The notes beneath the pieces are model-generated. The model saw only the letters and a program-made list of their open reading frames with translations, was not told the origin of the DNA and searched no databases. 64,000 nt of DNA from Rhineura floridana (lineage: Eukaryota; Chordata; Lepidosauria; Squamata; Rhineuridae): the NCBI RefSeq assembly GCF_030035675.1, contig NC_084482.1, positions 217,581,943-217,645,942 on the forward strand, read 5' to 3'. This document shows, piece after piece, positions 10,529-22,189 of this stretch (its first letter is position 1; each line of letters begins with the position of its first letter). The translations under genes were made by a program, and so were the position numbers.

Positions 10529-11731
10529 CAGTGCCATGAAAAAGCAGAGCTTGGAAAAGTTACTTTTTTAAACTACAACTCCCATCAGCCCCAGCCAGCA
10601 TGGCCACTGGATTGGGCTGATGGGAGTTGTAGTTCAATAAAGTAACTTTTCCAAGCTCTGTGAAAAAGTATTTGCCCCCTGTGATGTTCCTGCTTATATT
10701 GTAAATATGGTAAGTGCTGTTTATATAGAAGACATATGGTAAGTGGAGTGAAAGAGGAGGGGGAATACATGAGCAGTAGAATGCTGGATGATTGGCTGAG
10801 CGTTTGAATGGCTGGGAGTATAAATGGAAGAATGACTGTTGAATCTGGGTGGTGAATTGGGAGGTGGATGTTGGAGGGTCGGTGTTGTTGTTGAGAGTGA
10901 GTCGGAGTTCTGAGGCAATTAGTAAGAAGTCAAGTACCTAACAGAATATAGATGAAACCATACGCTGGTGAAACATTCCTTAAGTAATCTTGTTATTTCT
11001 AATTCGTAATAAATATTTCTTGGTTAAATAAAAGCCTGTTTCCTTCAGCTGGGATACACATACCAGGGGGAATAGCAAAGTAACCAAGGCTGAACAGTTT
11101 GTATTGAATGGTGGCAGCGGCAGATCGGAGGAAAGAGTATCCAGTCCCACAGAGAAACCCAGGGCTGTATGCTTCAGTGCAAGAGGCTGCAGGGGGGTTT
11201 GGGGATTACCTATACCCATAGACTCAAGGTATTGAGATAGCCTGGCAGGGACTAAGGCACAGTCTAAAGGTTATAAGAGATACAGACTGTGGGGTAGTAA
11301 GGCCTAGCAGGGGGATCTGTTGAAATCTGTGCTAGAGTTGTAAAGGGTAAGAAGAAAACCTGACATTCCTGTCTGCTGGTAGCCACAAGTGAGAGCTTCA
11401 CAGGTGGTGCAGGGGAAGGACATCACACCCCCATCTGATTTGGTTGCATATTTTTTGCACTGAATGTTGTCAGATGTTGAACCAAACCTAAAGGTGGCGT
11501 AACCAGGTTTTGAGTAAGGAGGCAATTACTTTTTCACACAGGGGCATTGGGTGTTGCTTAACTTTCTTCAATAAATAAATGAATTAAGTATCAAAATTGT
11601 GTGTTATTTGTTCACTCAGGTTCCCTTTCCCTTAGTATTAGGTTTGGTTCAAGATCTGATAACATTCAGTGCCAAAAATATGCAACCATGCAGAAAATCA
11701 GACAGGGGGCAAATACTTTTTCATGGCACTG
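10529..11731. mobile_element. Tc1/mariner-like non-autonomous element
   Basis: The ends are inverted: CAGTGCCATGAAAAAG at 10529 (interrupted by a MITE, then TATTTGCCCCCTG) and its complement ending CATGGCACTG at 11731. Both are flanked by TA, the target duplication of Tc1/mariner elements. A further inverted pair of about 50 bp lies inside (11442-11490 against 11640-11690). No transposase frame is recognised. The end sequence is close to the known Tc1 terminus CAGTGCCTTGC. Confidence 0.75.
10545..10660. mobile_element. hAT-type palindromic MITE, 116 bp
   Basis: It begins CAGAGCTTGGAAAAGTTACT and ends with the exact complement, with a near-complete inverted repeat between. It is flanked by the 8-bp duplication TGAAAAAG at 10537-10544 and 10661-10668. 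The first 12 bases match the ends of the hAT element at 20201. Confidence 0.93.
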
Positions 11732-11937
11732 TATGTAGGTGTGGGGAGCTGTTTCGGAAGATTGCTTGCTGGTGAAGTTAAGCACTCTGCACATGCTCAC
11801 AGGCACTCTCATTTGTAACTGCTTTGTATGTTCTGATTCCAGATTCAGATTAATTATAGATTCCTGACTCAAATTAAACTCTGTATTTGCCAGTCAGTCA
11901 GACATTTCAAACTTTGCATTTCTTCAGGGATTCAGGA

Positions 11938-12505
11938 CAACATAAGAAGAGTCCTGCTGGATCAGGCCATCATTGTCTAACATCGTGCTCTCACAGTGGA
12001 CAACCAATGTCTAATGGAGGCCCACCAGCAGAACCTGAGTGCAACAGTGAAAATCAACTGGGATTCAGAAGCATACTGTCTCTGACAGTGGAGGAACATA
12101 GTCTTAACCTCTATGAATTTCTCTAATCCTCTCCAAAAGCCCTCAAAGTCAGGAACTATCACTGCCTCTCATGCCAGCGAATCCCATAGTTTAACTGTGC
12201 ATTGTGTGAAAAAGATTATCCAAGATAATCAACATACAAATCATTCCTTTCAAGACTTCTTGATCATTGTAGTTGCCCTTTTCTGAACTTTTTCCAACTC
12301 TACAATATCCATATTGAAGTGAGCCAACCAGAACACAATATTCCAAGTGTGGTCACACCATAGATTTATATATGGGCATTATGGTATTGGCTGTTTTATT
12401 TTCAATCCCTTTCCCAATGATCCTTAGCATGGAATTCACCTTTTTCCCAGCCGCTGCACACTGGTTTGGCACACCTTCACTGAGCTATGTTCAAGGTTCT
12501 AAAAT
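11938..12505 (-). mobile_element. CR1 3' end, minus strand
   Basis: Minus-strand wording runs from the tail (aacataagaagagtcctgct) into the coding end (gaaaaagttcagaaaagggc reversed near 12270-12300). This is the usual CR1 3' terminus, with small indels. Confidence 0.8.
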
Positions 12506-12819
12506 CCCAGCTATGCTACTCGTGAGATCATTTTCTATGGAGTTGGAGATTTAACACAGGAAAAACATGCACTGGAATGCAAAAGTAGGGAACAGAGAAC
12601 TAGGAATTGTGGGGAAATGTGGCTTCAGAGACAGAAATGAAGCAGGAGAAAGACCTATTGAATTCTGTGAAGCCAATAATTTCTTTCTTGCGAACATATT
12701 TTTTGAATAACTGAAAAGAAGACTGTACACATGGACATCACCAAATGGTCAATATAGGAATTAAATTGATTATATAATTGGTAGCAGAAGATGGAGAAGT
12801 TCCATATTTTCTGTGAAAA

Positions 12820-14222
12820 CAAGACCAGGAGCAGACTGCGGTACAGATCATGAACTGGTCGTATCGAAAATCAGAGTTAAGCTAAAGAACAACAACAAAG
12901 CAATCATAATGCCAAAATACAATCCCAGAAGAATATAAAGATCAAATAAGGAACAGAGTTGAGGCTTTAAACTTAGTTGGCAGGGAACCAGAAGAACTAT
13001 GGAAGGAAGACAGAGACATGATCAGGGAAGAATGCAAAAAGACAATACCTCTAGTTAAAAAGAGAGGAAGACCTCAATGGATGACTGAAGAAACTCTTAA
13101 AATGGTGAAAGAGAGAAGGAAAGCAAAAGCAAAAGGAGATAGAAACACAGCCAGAACCCTAAATGCAACAATACAGCGACTAGTACGTAGGGACAAAGAG
13201 AACTATTCCAATAGTTATTGTATAGAAATAGAAGAGGACAACAAAAAGGGTAGAACAAGAGCCCTATTCCAAAAGATTAGAGAAATGAAAGGGAAATGTA
13301 AACCACCAGTAGGGATGTTGAATAATCAACAGGGGAACACACTGACTGACCGAGATGAAATAAAAGGAAGATGGAAGCAATACACTGAAGAACTCTATAA
13401 AAGAGATGCCAGGATGACAGATTCATTCATGGAGGAACTGTATGAGGAAGAACCAGCAATTTTCGAATATGTGGGGGAAGCTGCTGTTAAGATACTTGGA
13501 AGAAACAAATCACCAGGAACAGCTGGCATACCAATAGAGTTGCTACAAGCAACTAAATAATGGAAAACTAAATAATGGCCCACAGACTGGAAGAGTTCAA
13601 TATATATCCCAATTCCAAAGAAAGGGGATCCCAGGGAATGCAGTAATTATCAAACTATTGCCTTAATATCCCATACAAGTAAAGTAATGCTCAAGATTCT
13701 ACAACAAAAGCTCTTACCATATATGAAGCGAGAAATGCCAGACGTCCAAGCTGGATTTAGAAAGGGAAGAGGCGCCAGAGATCATATCGCGAACATATGT
13801 TGGATAATGAAACAGACCAAGGAATTTCAGAAGAAAATCACCCTGTGCTTTATAGATTACAGCAAAGCATTTGACTGTGTAGATCATGAAAAACTATGGA
13901 ATGCTTTAAAAGAAATGAGGGTACCACAGCATCTGATTGTCCTGATGCACAACCTATACTCTGGACAAAAGGCTAGGGCAGCCTTTCCCAACCAGTGTGC
14001 CTCCAGATGTTGTTGGACCACAACTCCCATCTTTCCTGACCATTGGCAATGCTGGCTAAGGCTGATGGGAGTTGTGGTCCAATAACATCTGGAGGCACAC
14101 TGGTTGGGAAAGGCTGGGCTAGGGTGTGAGACCTGAACAGGGTGGTTCATGGCAGAAGCTCTTGGAGGTCGCTGATTCAGTGTCGTCGTAAGTCATAGTT
14201 GACTTGGAGGCACATAACAACA
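12820..14222 (+). mobile_element. BovB/RTE LINE, internally deleted
   Basis: It begins in the end of the endonuclease (DCGTDHELVVSKIRVKLK), runs through the linker frame 13018-13560 and continues to the reverse transcriptase with IYIPIPKKGDPRECSNYQT, PDVQAGFRKGRGARDHIAN and motif A CFIDYSKAFDCVDHEKL. After LYSGQKARA the frame is interrupted by a MITE. Beyond it only the 3' tail (acctgaacagggtggttcat... gacttggaggcacataacaa) remains, so the middle, including the YADD box, is missing. There is a frame break near 13560-13590. Confidence 0.88.
13979..14116. mobile_element. Palindromic hAT-like MITE inside BovB
   Basis: The ends are CAGCCTTTCCCAACC and its complement GGTTGGGAAAGGCTG. The 8-bp target duplication GGCTAGGG (13971-13978 and 14117-14124) is perfect. 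The interior is an inverted repeat around 'ccacaactcccat'. It is a family distinct from the CAGAGCTTGG MITEs, though the core phrase is alike. Confidence 0.92.
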
Positions 14223-14299
14223 ACAAAAAATGACTAGATGCTGTACAAAGGTTTAAATTACAATCATTCCCCTCCTGCGGATCTAGGTTGGGGAGGAAC

Positions 14300-14520
14300 T
14301 GTGCTCAGTGGAAGAGTACATGCTTGACATGAAGAACATGCTTAATATTGATTAAAAATATAAATAAATAAATAAATGTCCCAGGTTCAGTCGTTGACAT
14401 CTCCAGTTGAGAAAGGTTCCAATAGCATGTGATGGGAAGAACTTACATGAGACCTTTGAGAGACACTGCCAGTCAGAGTAGACAGTACAAGACAAAATGG
14501 AAAAACAATCTGACCTTATT
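14300..14520 (+). mobile_element. tRNA-derived SINE, split by an AAATA expansion
   Basis: Head 'ctcagtggaagagtacatgc', then an inserted AAATA-rich stretch near 14355-14378, then 'cccaggttcagtc' and the 'gacactgccagtcagagtag' end. Same family as 43510. Confidence 0.7.
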
Positions 14521-15037
14521 TAAGGAAGGTTTCTTGCTTGCCAAAAGACAGACATTATGCTCTAATTTATTTCTCAAAAAAGCGTTCCTTAGAATATACA
14601 TGTGGAAGCATAACCCCAACATCTGTCCTAGGAGGGATCCCACGAAGATTGAACATTGTGAATCCTTGACGATATGCACCTAAAGACTTGGGTTCTTGAT
14701 GCGACCTGAGAAAAAGTTGAACTAGATTGAGACTGAGACTAGAGGAGGGAGTGGATTGCAAGACAAAAGTGAGCATGCTAAACAACCAGAGGTAACGGAT
14801 GATGCAGGTTTCCTACCACAGGATGGATAGCATAGTTTTGTGGAGCAAAGGTGACGGCCATGAGCCAATATGGATAGTAGTGCAAAACAGGGTGCAAGTT
14901 GTGTTCCAGGATCCTTCAGGGATGCAAACGACTGGTGATTAGGTAATATATACTTGCCCCAAGGAAAGAGCATTGGTTTTGTTGCTAGACATCTGTTGTA
15001 AAAATTTAAAATAATATTTAAAGAATCAGATGCCATC
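14521..15037. other. No gene seen; V2R 3' flank near the right end
   Basis: Nothing codes here. 15000-15030 (aaaatttaaaataatattta) matches the flank just below gene B exon 6 (45058-45080), so it is V2R 3' untranslated or flanking sequence. Confidence 0.45.
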
Positions 15038-15149
15038 TTAGTGTTTTATCATTACATGCTCCTTTGTATTCAGATCTGGCCTGAGTTTAATAATGTAGCA
15101 CTTGGGCAAGAAGATGCAGCACAGAAGCCCAGCGCTAGAGGCCATGATA
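15038..15149 (-). pseudogene. V2R transmembrane-exon remnant (last 36 codons)
   Basis: On the minus strand the segment reads [20 protein letters not shown] then [15 protein letters not shown] and a stop at 15040-15038. It corresponds to the end of the V2R seventh helix and C-terminal tail ([15 protein letters not shown]) of genes A and B. Homology ends abruptly at about 15149. It is a third receptor gene reduced to its 3' end, lying directly downstream of gene A. Its 3' flank is closer to gene B's than to A's. Confidence 0.85.
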
Positions 15150-15447
15150 GGCACAAAGCCTAAATATGCCATCAGGTTTCGGTACAAGGACTGGCTGCTC
15201 TATGACCCACAATTCCAGCATGACTTGTATCACTTTTGTACCTCTCACATTCTTTAACTGATCCTGGATTTCTTCCCCCCTACTCTGCTTTCACACACAC
15301 TATTAATATTCATTAGAACTGTATTTTATTGTTCATGTGAAGAGACAAGTGTTAAAATAGTAGCTTGAAGAAGCTACATTCCCATCACAAGTATGCTGGT
15401 TTTATTGCTACTGTGCTCGACATCAATTGCACATATTATTTCATGAA

Positions 15448-16355
15448 TCAGATGCTGTCTTTAGTTTTTGTTGTTAGATGTTCCTTTGTGTTCAGATCAG
15501 GCCTGAATACAATAATGTAGCATTTGGGAACGAAGATGCAGCCCAGAAGTCCAGCACTGGAGGCCAAGATGGAGAAGACCTGCACAGCTACCATGTATTT
15601 CCCCTTGGTGCTCAGGTAGGTGGGTACAAAGGAGACCCAAACACTGCAGAAGACCAGCATGCTGAAGGTGATCAGCTTGGCTTCATTGAAGGCCCCAGGC
15701 AGCTTCCTGGCTAGGAAAGCCACCGTGAAGCAGATGGCAGCCAGGAAGCCCATGTAGCCAAGGGCAACATAAAACATGGCAACAGACCCTACATTGCATT
15801 GCAGGGTGATCTCTCCTGGCTGAGAGTGCATGTCAGAGTCAGGGAATGAGGGAGAGATCACCAACCAGAGAGTGGAAATGACAACTTGGACACTGGAACA
15901 GGAAATGACAATGGAGTTGACCAGACTCTTCCCCAGCCATCTCCTCACCCTGTTCCCTGGCTTTGTGGCTAGGAAGGCCAGCACCACAGTGATGGTTTTA
16001 GCCAACACAGAAGAGACAGCAACTGAGAAGATGACACTGAAGGCCATTTGTCGGAGAAGGCAGGTCACTTTCCTTGGCTGGCCAATGAACACAAAAGAAG
16101 ACAAAAAGGAGAGCAGGAGGGAGACGAGGAGGATGTAGGAGAGATCCCTGTTGTTGGCTTTGACAATTGGAGTTTCTAGGTGTTTAATGAAGATTCCTAA
16201 CACAATGCCTGTGGTGAAGGACAAGAGGGCAAAGGAAACAAGGATGATCCCCAAAGATTCTTCATAAGCCAGAAATGTGATAATCCTGGGGACACATTGA
16301 TTTTGTTCCTTGTTTGGATGCTGATCTTCTGGACATTTGATGCAATGGTCTGCAT
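15448..16355 (-). CDS. V2R gene A exon 6 (seven-transmembrane exon)
   Basis: 908 nt, fully open, stop TGA at 15450-15448. It begins [20 protein letters not shown], the end of the cysteine-rich domain, then seven hydrophobic helices. Family hallmarks are visible: [70 protein letters not shown] and PKCYII. The acceptor is cttttcag|atg. The length (about 301 residues) is normal for V2R. Nothing in this exon alone suggests decay. Confidence 0.93.
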
Positions 16356-16575
16356 CTGAAAAGAAGAAAAATAACCTCAATGTTGGAAACATATATGATA
16401 TACCTTAGTTATATCTACATTATATTTTCCAAGGCTACCCCTAGGCTGCAAGGGCCTGTTTTGGATTCTTCCTCTGCATTTGAAATTCAGAGCTAGATGG
16501 ACGAATGTTCTGACAAGGTACAAAATAACATCTTATGTTTCTCTAAGGTCTTCCTTTCCCTCTGGAGTCCCTTAC

Positions 16576-16702
16576 CTTCCTGAGCTGAGATTGTCCCTTC
16601 AGCACATGGAGTGCAAGCATAGCAGCAAAGTGGCTTTCCTTCCTGAATCACCTTGAAGCATCCAGGGAGGCATCCTTGACTGCACCTTGAATGAGGCAAA
16701 GT
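16576..16702 (-). CDS. V2R gene A exon 5 (cysteine-rich domain)
   Basis: 127 nt, ending after the first base of a codon. It reads LPHSRCSQGCLPGCFKVIQE and [20 protein letters not shown]. The Cys pattern is that of the class C cysteine-rich domain. One extra Cys stands at PGC, where gene B has PGY. Donor gaag|gtaagg and acceptor tgggtag|act are intact. Confidence 0.88.
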
Positions 16703-17373
16703 CTACCCATAAAGAGAAAGAATGTAAAAAAAAAAGTGTCAGGGGCGTATTTGAACACTACAGAATTCAGTCAGAGACTTGAATGCCCTCTACTTCCATC
16801 CCTGGTTTTACCACCAAATGTCTGCAACCCCTCCCTCCCGTCTTTAACCATCTCCCCTCCACAACCCTAATATCCCGAAGTTGCCGTATGGAGCCTGCAA
16901 AAGGTCCCGGATTCAATCCCCAGTCTCTCAATGTAGTGCTGGAATTGGGAAGGCTTCTCGCCTGAAACCATGCCCACCAGAGTAGACAGTATTTATTTTA
17001 ATTTTATCTGTAAGAGAATGTCTAGCTTGACCCTTCATCACATAATCGCAGGGCGAGTTGCAGTACAATAAAACCGTCCATGTCTCTACTGGATTCAAAA
17101 TTCTTTCAATTGTTTTCAGGTATGGAATTGTGCTATATGTGTATTGATTGTGGATGTTTTTACTGTGAAATCGCTTCAGGATGTTTCACAGGAAGCTATT
17201 CATAACTGGAATAAGGATAGATGGTTCATAAGGCAGCTTGCCGTGTTGCTTTGCCCCCAATTTTTCCAGCTATAAGTTGAGGTTGCTTAAATTCCTTGGA
17301 GACCCTGAGCTAAAGCAGGAATCTTCTGGGTCTGTTCCTAAAGGAAGAAAGTGGCATGGAAGTGGGGAAGTAA

Positions 17374-17463
17374 GTCCAGTTGTTGCTTGTGGTGGTGTCA
17401 AGGCAAGGCTGAAGTACACAACTTCAACCTTGTCTTGACACTACCACAAGCAACAACTGCTGT
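17374..17463. repeat. Long hairpin (inverted repeat) in gene A intron 4
   Basis: Arm ccagttgttgcttgtggtgg continues into tgtcaaggcaagg and is mirrored by ccttgtcttgacactacc and acaagcaacaactg, with a short loop around 17413-17420. The outer bases (ggggaagt/ggttcccc) also pair. It may be a small palindromic MITE; no clear target duplication was found. Confidence 0.75.
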
Positions 17464-17528
17464 TGGTTCCCCATCTCAGTTTTACCTTCTGCTTTTAGTC
17501 ATAATCCCTTTATTAACAGCTGGGCTAG

Positions 17529-17532
<4 letters not shown>

Positions 17533-17578
<46 letters not shown>

Positions 17579-17579
17579 T
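17533..17579. repeat. (CT)n(GT)n microsatellite
   Basis: A CT run switches to a GT run inside gene A intron 4. Confidence 0.95.
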
Positions 17580-17689
17580 AGATATATTTTGGTGTATTCA
17601 CTATCAAAGGAATCATTTATTTATATATTTAGACATTTGTTAGCCACTCATTGGCCATGACCTCTGGGCAGTTTGTAGAATTTCTGAGA

Positions 17690-17990
17690 AAGAGATCAAA
17701 AAAATAGTTGAAGGGTATGGAATTCACTCCCACAGTAGATAGTGATGGTCATCAACTTGGATGAGGATTAGACAAATTCATGGAGGATAAAGTTATGAGT
17801 GGCTCCTGGCCACAGTGTCTATGTTTCTGAATGCCAGTTGCTGGGAAGCATAGGAGGGGAGTGTGCTGTTTGCCCTCTGGTACTTCTTGCAGGCTTCCCA
17901 TTGGGGCATCTGGTCAGCCACTGTGAGAACAGGATGCTGGGCTAGGTGGGCGACTGGCCTGATTCAGCAGGTTCTCTATGTTCTTACATG
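17690..17990 (+). mobile_element. CR1 3' tail
   Basis: Wording 'atggaattcactcccacagt', 'attcatggaggataaagt' and 'gagaacaggatgctgggcta' with the end 'ggttctctatgttcttacat' is the CR1 3' terminus. It ends about 20 bp before gene A exon 4. Confidence 0.8.
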
Positions 17991-18010
17991 TAACCCATCG
18001 CTATTCTCAC

Positions 18011-18238
18011 CTGGTTAAGCCCCCTGAGCCACACAATGGCTTCTGCGTCAATGCTGAACCTTTTTAATGGGGATGCCTGTTGCTGTAGACTCCCAATCTT
18101 CACAGAAGCAACCGAAGTGTTTGGCCACACCACCCAGGCCAAAATATCCAAGTTGGCTGCCAGTTTCCCATCCCTGTCCAAATACGCTCCATCCATGGAA
18201 TTATTGGAAGACCCAAAGTTCCTCAGAAAAGGATGAAG
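18011..18238 (-). CDS. V2R gene A exon 4
   Basis: 228 nt, phase 0 at both ends, open throughout. It reads LHPFLRNFGSSNNSMDGAYL, then KLAANLDILAWVVWPNTS and IDAEAIVWLRGLNQ. This is the exon that joins the flytrap to the cysteine-rich region. Acceptor ccattccag|ctt and donor aaccag|gtgaga are consensus. A CR1 tail ends about 20 bp beyond the donor. Confidence 0.88.
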
Positions 18239-18419
18239 CTGGAATGGCAGAGAAAAGGAGAAGTTACTGTTCTATGTTTCAGTCCCAAAGTGCATCTGCC
18301 TTCTGGAATTTTTCTGTGGATTGTATCCAGTGCTAATCCTACCTTCACTAGCAAGCAAAAAAAATAATAATCAGCCACTTGTGTTTCATTCTTGAGTCCC
18401 TTCATTCTGCTTTGGCATT

Positions 18420-20097
18420 TTGGGAAAGGCTAACATTTGAATCAATGAGGGCTGCCAACACAGCACTCATGGGCATCAATGTGCCCACTAGACCCTCCTA
18501 TGGCCAGGGATGAAACTAGGCATGAGTGGGCCCTTGAGCCAGAGCTGGCACCAGACTTTAGGGTATCTTTGGAACAGGGGCACCCCCAAAACCCTCCCCC
18601 TAATGCAGTCAGCCACACATTTTTTTCATCTGCCATTGCTGCCCTGGTGGGGCTTGCCAATGCCACTTACCATCCTCTTCACTAGACTGAGTTTCTGCAG
18701 TGTGCAGACAGTGATGCCTCTGGCCTCCTGCCATCTTAATTTGCCCACCAAGCATGCCCCTGCCTATAGATTGTGTAGGCCAAGGCGCTGTCCCTCCATG
18801 AGATCCTGCAAGCTCTTGCAAGAACCTAGTGCTCCCATGAGATTTAGCAGCATTCCTCTCCTCCTTCACCAGGGCCAGCTGTGCAAACCCCACAACTTGG
18901 TCTGTGTGCATGGCCGGGCTCGGAAATTTTGTCTGTGGGGTATATGACTGTCCATAATGCAGGTGTGGGTAGGAGTGGCCCTTGTGAGCTTCAGGAGCCC
19001 TCAGGCCCATGCCCAACCTGGCTGCCTGCTGGTGCTGGGACTGCCTATGGTGCTTGCAAAAGGTTCTAGTATATATCCTCTCAGAAGTTCACAATGCACA
19101 AGAGACTGCTTGTTCTCCTTGCAGGACTCCTGTATGTATTGGCTCAGCTGCTCCGCACTGAACATGCCCTCTTAAACCTTTCTATCAGGGCAGTGCACAA
19201 TATGTCAACAATAAAACGAAACACAACAAATATTACAAAATAACTATTAATATGACTGGCCTCTGTAAGACGGGGAAGAGCCAGCATCACTTCTCTGAGT
19301 GATCTTGGTGATCAAGTGGGATATGAGAACTCAGGTGGTCCTTAAGGTACCCGGGACCCAAGTTCTTCAGGGGGTTGCATATCGACACAAGAGCCTTGAA
19401 CCTCACCTGGTAGCATAAGGGCAGCCAGTGCAGATGTTTCAGTAAAGGTGTTGCATGCTGCTATCTGTCTGCCCCCATCAGCAATCTTACCACTGCATTC
19501 TGCACTAGATGAAGCTTCTCAACCAGGCCCAAGGGCTGCCCCACATGCCCTCATTTCATTGCATGCCAGGATTTTGCACTCACACCTCCTTCTGTTCTGA
19601 ACAGAAGAGAGAGGCAGTGTGCTGCTCTCAGTGAGCAAGCGCAGCAGTGGCCAACATCTGGGCCTTTTCCCTCAATGAGATGCCTCATGGGAACCATTCT
19701 AATCTCATTTTGTGGCCCAGTCTTTCTTATTTTTTAGATGGGGCATCCATTTGTGTATGGCACATCCCCACGGTGCCCATTTTGTGGCTGGTGCCTACTA
19801 AACTTTTTTCAAAATTCCAAATGTGCCCCACTGGCTCAAAAAAGTTGGTGATCCCTACAAGTTAGATAATGCATGTTCCAGGAAATCTCCACAACAGTTT
19901 CCTAGTCTTGGGACAAAGGAAGGGACAGAGTGATCCCATGAGACCTCCCCTAACCTGAAAGGGCTCCAATGGTTCATAGCAGACACAAATGAGCCACAGC
20001 CAGTGATGAAGACAACCACCTTGTCTAAAAAGACCGGGTGGCTCTCAGAGCTTTTCTCATCTGCTCAGTGGCCTCTGAGGCTGGCTGAGGAAGGTCT
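18420..20097. other. Gene A intron 3, left part: no gene; diverged repeat 19260-19560
   Basis: No exon is seen. 19370-19540 has the wording 'ggcagccagtgcagatgttt' and 'ccactgcattctgcactaga', an interspersed repeat phrase common in reptile DNA, whose family I cannot name. Open frames here lack any recognisable domain. Confidence 0.4.
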
Positions 20098-20538
20098 TAC
20101 TTACTTACTATATTTTCATCTCACCTTTCCTTCAAGGAGCTCAAGGTGGTGTGTATGGTTCTCCTCCCTCTCCATTTTATCCTCGTAACAACCCTACAAG
20201 CAGAGCTTGGAAGTAACTCGTTATTTTTAACGAGTTAGTTGTGATTCGTTACAATTTTAAATAACGAGTGGGTAATTCCATTACATTTGGCAAGTAACGG
20301 AATGACTAGTAATTTCCCTACTTTTCAGCTGCAACTTTAACGTTTCCACGTTAGATTGCACGTTACTTGGGGGCGGGAACAAGGGGAAGACAGCTCCTGG
20401 CTGTGATTGGTTAACACAAGACATGTGCCTCACTCTGATTGGACCTCTGCGCAGACTGTCTCTTCCCTCGTGATCTGTGTTAGGATGCACGAGGGAAGAG
20501 GTGAATAGGCAGGGCCTGCTAGCATCTGAGAGGACAAA

Positions 20539-20611
20539 ATGGATGCCGGAGGAAAAAGCCAGGGCAAGGACAATGGAGAAGGCAGCAGCAGAATGGCGAA
20601 GAGCTGTGGAG
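20539..20611 (+). CDS. hAT transposase exon 1
   Basis: ATG at 20539 opens MDAGGKSQGKDNGEGSSRMA then KSCG, 73 nt ending in phase 1 at gtggag|gtgagt. Joining to the acceptor at 22190 restores a Glu codon and keeps the frame, which supports this small exon. The start choice rests on this phase match and on its being the first ATG in the element that leads to a usable donor. Confidence 0.65.
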
Positions 20612-20794
20612 GTGAGTGACAATGATTTGTGTGTGTGTGTGTGTGTGCCCCCATGGCATTTTTGCCCCCCCCACCCCCCGTGGCATTTTTGCCCCCCCAC
20701 ATCCCATGGCCCATTCTGCCCCCCCACTGCCTCTCCTTGCCTCGTTGCCACCCCCTCCATCGATCACAAGGCACTTCTGAAACTTCGGCCTACT

Positions 20795-20909
20795 CAGAGC
20801 TTGGAAAAGTTACTTTTTTGAACTACAAATCCCATCAGCCCTAGGCAACATGGCCACTGGATTAGGCTGATGGGAGCTGTAGTTCAAAAAAGTAACTTTT
20901 CCAAGCTCT
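20795..20909. mobile_element. CAGAGCTTGG palindromic MITE inside the hAT
   Basis: It has the same ends and inverted interior as at 10545. The flanking duplication is GGCCTACT (20787-20794 and 20910-20917), so the 3' terminal G is shared with the target site or lost. It lies in intron 1 of the transposase gene whose terminal repeats it shares. Confidence 0.88.
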
Positions 20910-21845
20910 GGCCTACTTCTCTTCCTCCCCCCCTTTTTGAACTCTCCCCCTTGTTCCCATGCATACCTGTGTGCTGTATTTATCCAGACAGAGCACTCCT
21001 GCCTTTTAAAATGCCAGCTAGCTTTTTATTGTATATTTATTTGAACTCCATCTTTCTTTTTATTTGTATTTTTGTCCTGTTTAATCACAAGACTGAATTG
21101 TATGTGGGACAAAAACTGTCTCAGCAATAATAATAATAATAATAAAAATAAAAAATCATTAAGCGTATAATAAATGGCTTAAGGCTGATTTTTTTGTTCT
21201 TGGCAGAGATGAGGTGAGAAGTAGGGTCCTTGCAGCTCCTCCTCTCAGTCAGTCCCCCAGCTCTCAAACTCATGTTCTATGAGAAAGAGAGAGATTCTCA
21301 GCCCCAGAGAAAGATAGACTGTTGACAATCTCTGCTAATATCTATACAAATGTACATGACATGCATCACCTGAACTCACATGATCTAGAGTTACCTTAGA
21401 TCTTGCAAGATTTGCAAATGAGAAGCAATAGGGTTTTATATTAGTTCTGATTGTCTATTGGGCTATCATAGGTTATATGTTTTTTTCATTTTCTATGGCA
21501 AAAACTCCAACTTCAGTGGAATTGATGTGATGTGTTCTAATCATTTGAATTTGGCTAATGAATGCTTTATTCTTTCATCAGAACTTTAGCAGTAGTACTA
21601 AAATATTAATAAAAAAGAAAAGGGAAAGAAAAAATACTTTACATACATCATTCAGCTGTATTGCTAATTATAGATATAGATATAAAAGATAAACGGCATT
21701 TTGTCAAAAGTATTTTTGTCTACATTTTATACCTCATCCTTGGTTTTCCAAGCTTGGCATGGAATGCTTCTCATACAGAATTAATTTGAAATGCTGCATA
21801 TTTATTATCATAATCATCATATTCAAAATAAAAAATATATGTACC

Positions 21846-22040
21846 GCCTTCAAGTTGATTCCAACTTATGGTGACCCTATGAATAGGGTTTTCATGAGGC
21901 TGAGAGGCAGTGACTGGCCCAAGGTCACCCAGGGAGCTTCATGGCTATGTGGGGATTTGAACCCTAGTCTCATTTTGTTCTCACAACAACCCTGTGAGAT
22001 AGTAGGTTAGACTGGCCCAGGCAGGGTTATTCAGTGAGCA
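21846..22040 (-). mobile_element. SINE with BovB tail nested in hAT intron 1
   Basis: Wording 'gccttcaagttgattccaac' and 'cccaaggtcacccagggagc' on the plus strand is a reversed BovB-tail SINE. The right part from about 21975 resembles the other SINE family, so it may be two fragments. Confidence 0.7.
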
Positions 22041-22189
22041 AAAATGATGCAAATAGGATCTCTTTTAATTGTGCTATCGACCTGCTTACTTCCACTCTGA
22101 CTGGGGGATCTCGCAGCATGGGGAAGAGATGGGGGCACATCACAGCTGAAGTTCACCCATATAGGAGCATTATCTCTTGTTTATTACAG

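Noticed and set aside
15478-16138. Plus-strand frames over V2R exon 6 of gene A
   Set aside because: They lie opposite a strongly conserved 7TM exon on the minus strand and show no domain.
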